Part shown: positions 1 through 6,006 of the stretch, one piece after another | How positions within the stretch are numbered: the first letter of the stretch is position 1 | Layout: every line of letters begins with the position of its first letter | Translations under genes and position numbers: made by a program | NCBI GenBank assembly: GCA_029548585.1 | Contig: JAKPNC010000077.1 | Span: 1-6,022, forward strand | DNA: 6,022 bases | DNA from: a bacterium | Lineage (GTDB): Bacteria; Ratteibacteria; UBA8468; B48-G9; JAFGKM01 | Direction: 5' to 3' | The notes under the pieces: model-generated | What the model saw: the letters and a program-made list of their open reading frames with translations, nothing else | What the model was told of the DNA's origin: nothing | Databases searched by the model: none

Positions 1-96
1 ATTACATGCCGGCAAAGGTTGAAAGAAAGAGAGCCTGAACCAAGCCTTTATGCATGGCATGAATCCGCCGGCAGGGAGTTGGAAGAATGGCAGTAA
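1..96 (+). CDS. possible C-terminal fragment of an upstream gene, unidentified
   Basis: Frame 1 is open from the left edge to a TAA at 94-96. It would encode 31 residues ending ...YAWHESAGRELEEWQ. The other two forward frames stop earlier, near bases 20 and 36. The residue mix (charged, with Trp, His and Tyr) looks like a real protein tail rather than random translation, but the piece is too short to assign to a family. The start lies outside the window. If real, the gene runs in the same direction as tdh and ends 238 bases before it. It may equally be chance open sequence. Confidence 0.35.
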   Translation: MTCRQRLKEREPEPSLYAWHESAGRELEEWQ

Positions 97-334
97 CAGG
101 GAGGAGATGAAAATTTTTACGCGATAGGCTGCAAAATCAAAGGTTCCCTTTCCCCCGGGATGAGGCGGGAGTGAAGAGACCTGCTTCCTGTTACTCATCA
201 CCCTCCCCCCGGGAGGGGAGATCGCCCCGGGGAGGATAAAGGCAGGCAAGGGATAGATTCACGGGAAAGGAAGAAAAAAGAAGACAAAAACATGTCAAAG
301 CTTGGCATAACGAAGAAGCCGACAGGAGAATAAC
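97..334. other. noncoding spacer / tdh leader with GC-rich inverted repeats
   Basis: No open frame of note. It contains a 7-bp perfect hairpin, CCCTCCC (201-207) with GGGAGGG (211-217) around a CCC loop, and a short CCCC/GGGG dyad at 225-232. Neither is followed by a T-run, so neither is a standard intrinsic terminator. A longer-range inverted repeat pairs 92-103 with 184-195 (11 Watson-Crick pairs and one G-U) and brackets part of the spacer. The final 70 bases before tdh are purine-rich. I could not find a convincing -35/-10 pair for tdh, nor a glycine riboswitch or T-box. Confidence 0.6.
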
Positions 335-1360
335 ATGAAAGCCCTTGTAAAGAAGAAAGCCGAACGGGGCCTATGGCTTGAGGATGTTCCGGAACCTGAA
401 GTCGGAATAAACGATGTGCTTATCAGGATAAAGAAGACAGCCATATGCGGAACCGACATCCACATCTTCAACTGGGACATGTGGTCGATGAAGAACATTG
501 CCATTCCCACCATCATAGGCCACGAATTCGCCGGAGTGGTGGAACGGGTCGGAAGCAACGTCACAGACTTCAAGCCGGGAGACACGGTAAGCGGGGAAGG
601 GCACCTGGTTTGCGGAAGATGCCGCAACTGCCTGGCAGGCAGGCGGCACCTGTGCAAAGACACTTCCGGGGTCGGCATCAACCGGGCCGGGGCATTCGCG
701 GAATACCTGTCCATCCCGGTAACCAACACATGGTACGCCGGAAGCGGGATACCCCTGGAGATACTGGCTATCTTCGATCCCTTCGGCAATGCCACCCACA
801 GCACGCTCTCCTTTGACATCCTCGGCGAAGACGTGCTGATAACGGGTGCAGGACCGATAGGTATCATGTCGGCCGCCATTGCCAGGCATGCCGGGGCAAG
901 GAACATCGTAATTACAGACGTGAACCCTTACCGCCTCCAGCTGGCCCGTAAAATGGGAGCCACGGTAGCGGTGGACACCCGGAGAGACCCCCTGCCGGAC
1001 ATACAGAAAAAACTTAAGATGAAAGAGGGTTTTGACGTTGGGCTGGAGATGTCGGGAAAAGCCCCGGCTTTTCGGGACATGATTTCCAACATGTGCCACG
1101 GAGGCAAGATTGCCCTGCTTGGAATCCTTGAGCCGGACACGCTGATAGACTGGACAACCGTCATATTCAACGGCCTGACTCTCAAGGGAATATACGGCAG
1201 GGAGATGTACGAAACCTGGTACAAAATGACGGCAATGCTCCAGACCGGGCTTGATATCTCCCCGGTCATAACCCACCATTTCCATTACACGGAATACCTG
1301 GAAGCTTTTGAGATAATGAATTCCGGCAATTCCGGAAAAGTCATTCTCGACTGGTCATAG
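335..1360 (+). CDS. tdh: L-threonine 3-dehydrogenase, zinc-dependent MDR family
   Basis: Cytosolic enzyme that oxidises L-threonine to 2-amino-3-ketobutyrate with NAD+. The length, 341 residues, is that of E. coli Tdh. The N-terminal GroES-like domain carries the catalytic zinc site: Cys38 in AICGTD and His63-Glu64 in GHEF. The structural zinc lobe is complete, with Cys93, Cys96, Cys99 and Cys107. The FDPFGNATH segment (147-155) is characteristic of threonine dehydrogenases among the medium-chain dehydrogenases. The Rossmann domain has GAGPIG (171-176), and ITDVN supplies Asp195 for NAD ribose binding. The start is fixed by AGGAG at 324-328, six bases before ATG, and by the MKALVKK opening typical of the family. 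The gene is intact, and kbl follows after 18 bases, making the standard two-step pathway. Related sorbitol and butanediol dehydrogenases share the fold, but the kbl partner settles the call. Confidence 0.96.
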   Translation: MKALVKKKAERGLWLEDVPEPEVGINDVLIRIKKTAICGTDIHIFNWDMWSMKNIAIPTIIGHEFAGVVERVGSNVTDFKPGDTVSGEGHLVCGRCRNCLAGRRHLCKDTSGVGINRAGAFAEYLSIPVTNTWYAGSGIPLEILAIFDPFGNATHSTLSFDILGEDVLITGAGPIGIMSAAIARHAGARNIVITDVNPYRLQLARKMGATVAVDTRRDPLPDIQKKLKMKEGFDVGLEMSGKAPAFRDMISNMCHGGKIALLGILEPDTLIDWTTVIFNGLTLKGIYGREMYETWYKMTAMLQTGLDISPVITHHFHYTEYLEAFEIMNSGNSGKVILDWS

Positions 1361-1378
1361 GAGAAAAGGAAGGGAAAG

Positions 1379-2560
1379 ATGTTCGGAAAAATGAAGAAGC
1401 ATATTGAAGGAGAACTAAGCGCCATAAGGGAAAGCGGTTTTTTTAAGTCCGAAAGGGTGCTTGAAGGCCCCCAGGGGGTTAAAATAACGGTAAAGGGCAG
1501 GGAAGTCCTTAACATGTGCGCCAACAATTACCTGGGACTTTCTTCGCATCCCTCCATTGTCAAAGCCGCCCACGAAGGATTGGACAGGTGGGGATACGGC
1601 CTTTCTTCTGTAAGGTTCATCTGCGGAACTCAGGAGCTTCACAAAGAGCTTGAAGCAAAACTTTCAGGATTCCTGGGAACGGAAGATACCATACTCTATT
1701 CCTCCTGTTTTGACGCCAATGGCGGGCTTTTTGAAACGCTTCTTTCCCAGGAGGACGCGGTTATAAGCGACGAGCTTAACCATGCCAGCATCATCGACGG
1801 CATAAGGCTTTGCAAGGCACAGCGTTTCAGGTTTAAAAACTCCGACATGAATGACCTGGAGTCAAAGCTGAAAGAAGCAGGAGAAGCGAGATTCCGGCTT
1901 ATAGCCACCGACGGCGTCTTTTCCATGGACGGAAGCATTGCGCAACTCAAAGAGATCTGCGATCTTGCAGAAAAATACGACGCCCTTGTGATGCTTGACG
2001 ATTCCCACGGGGTGGGGGTGCTGGGCCCAACAGGAAGGGGTTCGCATGAATACAGGGATGTGATAAAGAGAGTGGATATTATCACGGGTACCCTGGGCAA
2101 GGCTCTCGGGGGCGCCAGCGGCGGATACACGAGCGGCAGAAAAGAGATTATCGGGATGCTGCGCCAGCGCTCCAGGCCCTACCTTTTTTCAAATACGGTC
2201 GCACCCGTTATCTGCGCGGCTTCTCTCACGGCCCTCGGGATTATTTCATCTTCATCGGAACTCAGGGACAGGCTTGCGGAGAACACCCGTTATTTCAGGC
2301 AGGGAATGTTGAAACTTGGATTTGACATAAGGCAGGGCGACCACCCCATCGTGCCGGTAATGCTTGGAGAGGCGATCCTGGCCCAGAAGATGGCTGAGAT
2401 CCTTCTTAAAGAAGGCGTTTATGCCATAGGATTCTTCTTCCCCGTCGTTCCGCACGGCAAGGCAAGGATAAGGGTCCAGGTTTCGGCCGCACATACAAGG
2501 CAGGACCTCGATTTTGCAATGGCCGTTTTTGGGCAGGCAAAGTCAGAGCTCGGGATATAA
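1379..2560 (+). CDS. kbl: glycine C-acetyltransferase (2-amino-3-ketobutyrate CoA ligase)
   Basis: PLP enzyme of the alpha-oxoamine synthase family. It cleaves 2-amino-3-ketobutyrate with CoA to glycine and acetyl-CoA, consuming the unstable Tdh product. At 393 residues it is close to the E. coli enzyme. Family landmarks appear in order: CANNYLGL (47-54), SSVRFICGTQELHKELE (76-92), His135 in DELNHASIIDG (stacks on PLP), DDSHGVG (207-213), and the Schiff-base Lys241 in GTLGKALGG. Arg365 in RIRVQVSA matches the substrate-carboxylate arginine. A purine-rich ribosome site (AAGGAAGG, 1367-1374) lies just before the ATG, and the 18-base gap to tdh implies co-transcription. Paralogues (BioF, HemA, Spt) share the fold. 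The N-terminus, the GTQ-HKELE block and the operon partner favour Kbl. Confidence 0.95.
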   Translation: MFGKMKKHIEGELSAIRESGFFKSERVLEGPQGVKITVKGREVLNMCANNYLGLSSHPSIVKAAHEGLDRWGYGLSSVRFICGTQELHKELEAKLSGFLGTEDTILYSSCFDANGGLFETLLSQEDAVISDELNHASIIDGIRLCKAQRFRFKNSDMNDLESKLKEAGEARFRLIATDGVFSMDGSIAQLKEICDLAEKYDALVMLDDSHGVGVLGPTGRGSHEYRDVIKRVDIITGTLGKALGGASGGYTSGRKEIIGMLRQRSRPYLFSNTVAPVICAASLTALGIISSSSELRDRLAENTRYFRQGMLKLGFDIRQGDHPIVPVMLGEAILAQKMAEILLKEGVYAIGFFFPVVPHGKARIRVQVSAAHTRQDLDFAMAVFGQAKSELGI

Positions 2561-2691
2561 GGTAAAAGAGCCATAAACGGTTTATCGGACCGGCGCGCAA
2601 ATATGAGACTCTTCAATTATTCTGCATTGTATTTTCTTGAACCGTAGCCGTTCAGCTTCCGCATACATATAAACGAACCTGTAAAGTCCGG

Positions 2692-2720
2692 TTGCGCTTT
2701 GCAGAATATAAAAGTATAAC
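2692..2720 (+). promoter_or_regulatory. candidate sigma-70 promoter for lepA
   Basis: TTGCGC (2692-2697) and TATAAC (2715-2720) are separated by 17 bases. The -10 box matches consensus at five of six positions, the -35 at only three (TTG). It lies about 97 bases before the lepA ATG, in the 256-base gap after kbl, and would let lepA be transcribed independently of tdh-kbl. I see no clear intrinsic terminator after kbl, so read-through is possible. The rest of this gap (2561-2816) shows no gene. Confidence 0.45.
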
Positions 2721-2816
2721 GTTTTTCTTATGGGCAAATTATGAGTCTTATCCCCGCCCGGCCAGCAGTCGGTCAGGCTTTTCTTCTTTTTCACTTTTGT
2801 GGTATCATAAGGAGTT

Positions 2817-4598
2817 ATGCTTAAACAAATCAGGAATTTCTCCATCATTGCCCATGTCGACCACGGAAAATCGACCCTCGCCGACAGGCTTCTAACGTTC
2901 ACGGGAACCATAGAGAACAGGAAGATGCGGGAACAGGTTCTTGATACCATGGACCTGGAGAGAGAAAGGGGCATCACTATAAAAGCCCAGGCCATCAGGA
3001 TGGAATACGGGGGTTACATCTTCAACCTCATAGACACGCCCGGCCACGTCGATTTTGCTTACGAGGTCTCGAGGTCGCTTGCGGCCTGCGAGGGAGCCCT
3101 TCTTCTCATAGATGCAACACAGGGAATAGAAGCCCAGACCCTTGCCAACGCCTATCTCGCCGTAGAAAACAACCTGGTCATCATCCCGATTATAAACAAG
3201 ATCGACCTCCCTGCGGCAGATCCTGAAATGGTAAAGGAAGAACTCGAAAAAGCTTTCGGCATTCCACGACAGGACGTCATCCTTGCCTCGGCCAAGACAG
3301 GCCAGGGCATAGAGGAAATACTGGAAGCCATAGAGAAAAGGATTCCACCCCCGGCCACTGAAGAAGAAGCATGTCTCCAGGCCCTGATTTTCGATTCCCA
3401 CTACGATTCTTTCCGCGGGGTGATCGCCAGGGTCAGGGTTTTTGCCGGGCAGGTGAAAAAGGGAATGCATATCAGGATGATGAGCTCGGGCAGGAATTTC
3501 GAGGTGCAGGAAGCGGGATTCCTCAGGCTGGGCATGTTTCCCTCAGAAAGCATTTCTGCGGGGGAAGTGGGGTACGTTATTGCAGGCATAAAGGATGTCC
3601 GGGACTGCAGGGTGGGAGATACCATGACCGACTCCGCAAGGCCGGCAAAAGATCCTCTTCCCGGTTACAGGCAGATGAAGCCCATGGTGTTCTGCGGTTT
3701 TTATCCCATAGACGGGCAGGACTTCGATATGCTCAAGGACGCCATGGGAAAGCTCCAGCTCAACGACGCTTCTTTTTACTTCGAACAGGAAACCTCTTCG
3801 GCTCTCGGTTTCGGCTTCAGGTGCGGTTTCCTTGGACTGCTCCACCTGGAGATCGTACAGGAAAGGCTCGAGAGAGAATTCAACCTGAACATCATAGCCA
3901 CAGCCCCGAGCGTGGTTTACAGGGTCACCCTTAAAAACAAGAGCGTAAAGATGGTTGACAATCCGTCTTCACTGCCGCCCATGGGAGAGGTGGAGTCGAT
4001 AGAAGAGCCTTACTGCCGCATGACAATCCTGACGCCTGCCGAATACACCGGGGCCGTCATGCAGCTGGCAAGGGACAAGAACGGGGACTTCATCTCAACG
4101 GAATACCTCGACCCCACGAGGGTCATGCTTGTTTTCGAACTGCCGCTTTCAAGGATAATTGTTGATTTCCACGACATGCTCAAGGCATGCACGCGGGGTT
4201 ACGCTTCCATGGATTACGAGGTCGTGGGATACAGGGTGTCGGACGCCGTAAGGATGGATATAATGCTCAACTATGAGCCTGTCGACGCCCTCAGCTCAAT
4301 AGTTTCCAGGGAACAGGCCCAGTACGTGGGCAGGGCCCTTGCGTCAAAATTGCGGACACTGATTCCGCGGCACCAGTTCGAGATCCCCATCCAGGCGGTA
4401 ATAGGCAGCAAGGTGATAGCCCGGGAAACCGTCCCCCCGGTACGCAAGGACGTGCTCCAGAAATGCTACGGGGGGGATATCACCAGGAAAAGGAAACTTC
4501 TCGAGAAACAGAAAGAAGGTAAGAGCAGGATGAAGAGGATAGGAAGCGTGGACATACCGCAGGAGGTATTTCTTTCTGTCCTCAAAATGAACAAATAA
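2817..4598 (+). CDS. lepA: elongation factor 4 (LepA), ribosome-associated translational GTPase
   Basis: Full-length LepA/EF4, 593 residues (about 600 is usual), which binds the ribosome and promotes back-translocation or remodelling of stalled or misassembled complexes. The GTPase domain is complete: P-loop AHVDHGKST (12-20), switch I RGIT (51-54), DTPGH (73-77) with catalytic His77, NKID (127-130) and SAK (158-160). The later domains show family sequence, including ALGFGFRCGFLGLLH. The LepA-specific C-terminal domain ends with the CYGGDITRKRKLLEKQKEGK block and IPQEVFLSVL. The start is supported by the family opening (L-K-x-I-R-N-F-S-I-I-A-H). The ribosome site TAAGGAG (2808-2814) sits only two bases from the ATG, an unusually tight spacing. 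The last codons and the stop lie inside the repeated segment described at 4582-4663. lepB, a frequent neighbour, does not follow. Confidence 0.98.
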   Translation: MLKQIRNFSIIAHVDHGKSTLADRLLTFTGTIENRKMREQVLDTMDLERERGITIKAQAIRMEYGGYIFNLIDTPGHVDFAYEVSRSLAACEGALLLIDATQGIEAQTLANAYLAVENNLVIIPIINKIDLPAADPEMVKEELEKAFGIPRQDVILASAKTGQGIEEILEAIEKRIPPPATEEEACLQALIFDSHYDSFRGVIARVRVFAGQVKKGMHIRMMSSGRNFEVQEAGFLRLGMFPSESISAGEVGYVIAGIKDVRDCRVGDTMTDSARPAKDPLPGYRQMKPMVFCGFYPIDGQDFDMLKDAMGKLQLNDASFYFEQETSSALGFGFRCGFLGLLHLEIVQERLEREFNLNIIATAPSVVYRVTLKNKSVKMVDNPSSLPPMGEVESIEEPYCRMTILTPAEYTGAVMQLARDKNGDFISTEYLDPTRVMLVFELPLSRIIVDFHDMLKACTRGYASMDYEVVGYRVSDAVRMDIMLNYEPVDALSSIVSREQAQYVGRALASKLRTLIPRHQFEIPIQAVIGSKVIARETVPPVRKDVLQKCYGGDITRKRKLLEKQKEGKSRMKRIGSVDIPQEVFLSVLKMNK

Positions 4599-4663
4599 TA
4601 CCGGGTTGATTTATCCTGAATAGCTGCGTTGGCGACGTTGGCGGCTTCCTCGGAGTATAGTAA
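4582..4663. repeat. 82-bp direct repeat, copy 1 (spans lepA stop and left palindrome arm)
   Basis: Identical to 4726-4807 at 79 of 82 positions, at a constant offset of 144 bases and with no gaps. The three differences are at 4634, 4635 and 4650. It starts in the last codons of lepA (TCAAAATGAACAAATAA), covers the left arm and centre of the palindrome, and stops being similar directly after GAGTATAGTAA. Confidence 0.95.
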
Positions 4664-4726
4664 TACACCTCGTCGCCTTCGCCTTGCCGCCTGGCTCTTC
4701 AGGCAACTGAACCCGTTATGTTTTGT
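4591..4726. repeat. large imperfect palindrome (REP/ERIC-like in form) at the lepA 3' end
   Basis: When the right half is reverse-complemented it aligns with the left half along most of its length. ATACCGGGTT (4598-4607) matches ATAACGGGTT (from 4710-4719), 9 of 10. CCTGAATAG (4616-4624) matches CCTGAAGAG (from 4697-4705 region), 8 of 9. Two GGCG blocks align in the middle, and GGAGTAT (4652-4658) pairs with ATACACC (4663-4669) with one mismatch around a four-base centre. The outermost ACAAA/TTTGT (4591-4595, 4722-4726) extends the dyad into the last lepA codons. There is no ORF or transposase. As RNA it would fold into a long hairpin in the lepA 3' region and could stabilise or end that transcript. 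Membership of a genome-wide repeat family is inferred from the form only. Confidence 0.75.
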
Positions 4727-4807
4727 CAAAATGAACAAATAATACCGGGTTGATTTATCCTGAATAGCTGCGTTGGCTGCGTTGGCGGCTTCCCCGGAGT
4801 ATAGTAA
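4726..4807. repeat. 82-bp direct repeat, copy 2 (truncated: left palindrome arm only)
   Basis: Begins exactly where the full palindrome of copy 1 ends, so the arrangement is a 144-bp unit followed by a partial second unit. It repeats the lepA terminal codons and stop (out of context here) and the left arm, then breaks off at the palindrome centre. The expected right arm is replaced by unrelated sequence. Only a TTCAGG at 4825-4830, complementary to CCTGAA at 4759-4764, hints at a possible remnant. Within this copy TGCGTTGGC occurs twice in perfect tandem (4769-4777, 4778-4786), whereas copy 1 has a diverged second unit. Confidence 0.95.
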
Positions 4808-4977
4808 ACCCTTTATCTGAAATGTTCAGGAATCTCTTTTCAAAACCTTTCTCATCCAAACTCTCCTCTTCAAGGGCGAGCAAACGCCCACGAAAAGGCA
4901 TATCCCTGAGACTGGCCATTCACCTTTCATGGCAGTAACATTATGAGTTTCCGGTCCCATGAAACGTGGATAAAAGA
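4808..4977. other. intergenic spacer between the repeat and the pseudopilin promoter
   Basis: No convincing gene on either strand. A small stem CTGAA/TTCAG (4817-4821, 4825-4829, three-base loop) followed by CTCTTTT could be a weak terminator for lepA. A second small stem, GGGCG/CGCCC (4874-4878, 4885-4889, six-base loop), has no T-run. The dyad at 4921-4968 is listed separately. Confidence 0.5.
4921..4968. promoter_or_regulatory. interrupted dyad upstream of the pseudopilin promoter, possible operator
   Basis: CAC-C-TTTCATGG (4921-4932) is the reverse complement of CCATGAAA-C-GTG (4957-4968), apart from one central mismatch in each arm. That gives 11 paired positions, including a perfect run of eight, around a 24-base interior. 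It ends nine bases before the -35 box. The spacing suits a regulator-binding site or a cruciform/RNA hairpin. There is no T-run to make it a terminator. The function is inferred from position only. Confidence 0.4.
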
Positions 4978-5005
4978 TTGACAAATGCTGTCTACATGAT
5001 ATAAT
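4978..5005 (+). promoter_or_regulatory. sigma-70 promoter with perfect consensus boxes
   Basis: TTGACA (4978-4983) and TATAAT (5000-5005) are both exact consensus, separated by 16 bases (17 is optimal). Transcription would begin near 5012, giving a leader of about 124 nt before the pseudopilin-like gene. This is by far the strongest promoter in the window and suggests high, possibly constitutive output unless a repressor or the leader limits it. Confidence 0.85.
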
Positions 5006-5011
5006 GGTTTT

Positions 5012-5135
5012 TGTACGAGGAAGCAATAGCCTGTACGGAGAAAGGGTGTGTTTTTTCACCGCAGAAAGAGTCAATGGTAGGATATGTTTTTATTGGTACA
5101 TAACTTGACATTACCTTTAAAGGAGGTGAAAACAG
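5012..5135 (+). promoter_or_regulatory. structured 5' leader of the pseudopilin gene, candidate cis-regulatory RNA
   Basis: At the very 5' end GTAC-G-AGG (5013-5020) pairs with CCTGTAC (5030-5036). This makes a 7-bp stem with one bulged G and a nine-base loop. Next, GGTG (5045-5048) can pair with CACC (5057-5060) across a U-rich loop. The same stretch TTTTCACC (5053-5060) is an exact complement of GGTGAAAA (5125-5132), which overlaps the 3' part of the ribosome site and its spacer. These two pairings exclude each other. A local ACCT/AGGT stem (5113-5116, 5124-5127) could also mask the site. It does not match the c-di-GMP riboswitch consensus or another class I can recognise. Confidence 0.4.
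5119..5128 (+). promoter_or_regulatory. perfect extended Shine-Dalgarno sequence
   Basis: AAAGGAGGTG is a full ten-base complement to the usual 16S rRNA 3' end and sits seven bases before the ATG at 5136. It fixes the start of the pseudopilin-like gene. With the consensus promoter it predicts very efficient expression, unless pairing with 5053-5060 blocks it. Confidence 0.9.
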
Positions 5136-5957
5136 ATGAGAAAGAATAAAGGTTTCACGCTTATAGAACTACTTGTGGTCATAGCCATCATAGCAATACT
5201 GGCGGCAATGCTTCTTCCCGCGCTTGCAAAAGCGAGGGCGAAGGCTAAAATGGCGGTGTGCATGACAAACCTGAAACAGCTGGGGCTATCTCTGCATATA
5301 TACGCACAGGACTGGAACGGATGGTTCCCGACATACTACGGTTTTGATGATGCCGCAAAATGGCCGACCGCTACTAACCAGATAGGTTATTTTTCTGCAA
5401 ATACCAACATGTCTCTGGCCCTTCTTACAGGACAGTTGAATCCCACAACACCCGCGTTTGAAACCCCCCGGTATGTGACAGACTACAAGCTTTTTGTCTG
5501 CCCGGGATCCAGACTTGACGATGAACCTAATGCTGCATACAACCCCGGCGCCCTTTACAGAAGCAGTTCAATAACAGTGTTGGTAGCATCAAAAAGCAGT
5601 TGTTCGTATCTTTATGCTTCCGGGTTAAATTTGCAGACCCACCCTGAAACGGCTATAATGGCTGACGCCCCTGTGGGCGATTCAGGATATGGTTACGGGT
5701 GGAGGCTCACAAAGGTAAGGGATAATCATGGAATGGACGGATTAAATGTACTTTATGTTGACGGAAGGGCTGCATCGATTTCAACCACAGGTGTGCCCAG
5801 GAATAGCACAGGCATAGCCCAATACGTGTCCATAAACAGGTCGCAGTTTCCCTTTTCTCCCTATCAGGGAAACTATTTTTACCTGGGAAACGCCAGTCCT
5901 GTCCTGAAGGACCCGAAATCTACCCATTTGAGGTTTCTTTCGCCGGTTTACTGGTAA
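5136..5957 (+). CDS. prepilin-type N-terminal cleavage/methylation protein with C-terminal H-X-DG motif (pseudopilin-like)
   Basis: Exported pilin-like protein of 273 residues. The leader MRKNKG is six residues long and is followed by FTLIELLVVIAIIAILAAML. Cleavage by a prepilin peptidase is expected between Gly6 and Phe7, with Glu11 at the conserved +5 position. One hydrophobic helix (about 7-30) anchors the subunit. Then comes a conserved block, LLPALAKARAKA (26-37) to C-x3-NLKQLG (Cys42 to Gly50) and YAQD (56-59), typical of pseudopilins in PVC-type bacteria. FVCPGS lies at 120-125. Near the C-terminus NHGMDGLNVLYVDG (197-210) is the processing-associated H-X9-DG-like motif, here with ten residues between His198 and Asp209. 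A tail of about 60 residues follows it. Cysteines at 42, 122 and 156 could form a disulphide. The precise role (type II secretion-like minor pilin, surface fibre or other) cannot be told. No assembly genes are in view. Confidence 0.88.
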   Translation: MRKNKGFTLIELLVVIAIIAILAAMLLPALAKARAKAKMAVCMTNLKQLGLSLHIYAQDWNGWFPTYYGFDDAAKWPTATNQIGYFSANTNMSLALLTGQLNPTTPAFETPRYVTDYKLFVCPGSRLDDEPNAAYNPGALYRSSSITVLVASKSSCSYLYASGLNLQTHPETAIMADAPVGDSGYGYGWRLTKVRDNHGMDGLNVLYVDGRAASISTTGVPRNSTGIAQYVSINRSQFPFSPYQGNYFYLGNASPVLKDPKSTHLRFLSPVYW

Positions 5958-6006
5958 TAATCTAAAGAGTAACAAAAAACAGTTCCTTGCCGGATTTTGA
6001 ATAAGC

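Noticed and set aside
88..99. ATGGCAGTAACA occurring at both 88-99 and 4929-4940 as a dispersed repeat
   Set aside because: Similarity stops abruptly on both sides at 12 bases. One such match within 6 kb is weak evidence, and the contexts differ.
371..1285. Long open frame on the minus strand (304 codons) inside tdh
   Set aside because: It lies wholly antisense to a gene with complete Tdh motifs. The translation has no recognisable domain and looks low in structure, as expected from a codon-bias shadow.
1321..1337. Hairpin TTCCGG/CCGGAA near the tdh end as a terminator or attenuator
   Set aside because: It falls in coding sequence and follows from the repeated NSG-NSG codons. There is no T-run, and kbl follows 18 bases after the tdh stop.
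2598..2750. Loose repeat GCAAAT(T)ATGAG(A/T)CT at 2597-2610 and 2734-2748 in the kbl-lepA gap
   Set aside because: Short, gapped and AT-rich; consistent with chance.
5012..5060. c-di-GMP (GEMM) riboswitch upstream of the pilin-like gene
   Set aside because: AAGCAATAGCC faintly recalls the ACGCAAAGCC core, but the GGCAAA and receptor segments are missing and the candidate starts at the transcript end, so the fold cannot form.
4826..5074. Minus-strand open frame of 82 codons in the spacer and promoter region
   Set aside because: It overlaps the dyad and the perfect forward promoter, has no recognisable family features, and no supporting ribosome site was seen.
5105..5110. Second TTGACA close to the pseudopilin start as another promoter
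   Set aside because: A matching -10 box would have to lie at about 5128-5133, within the ribosome-site spacer, and no such box is present.
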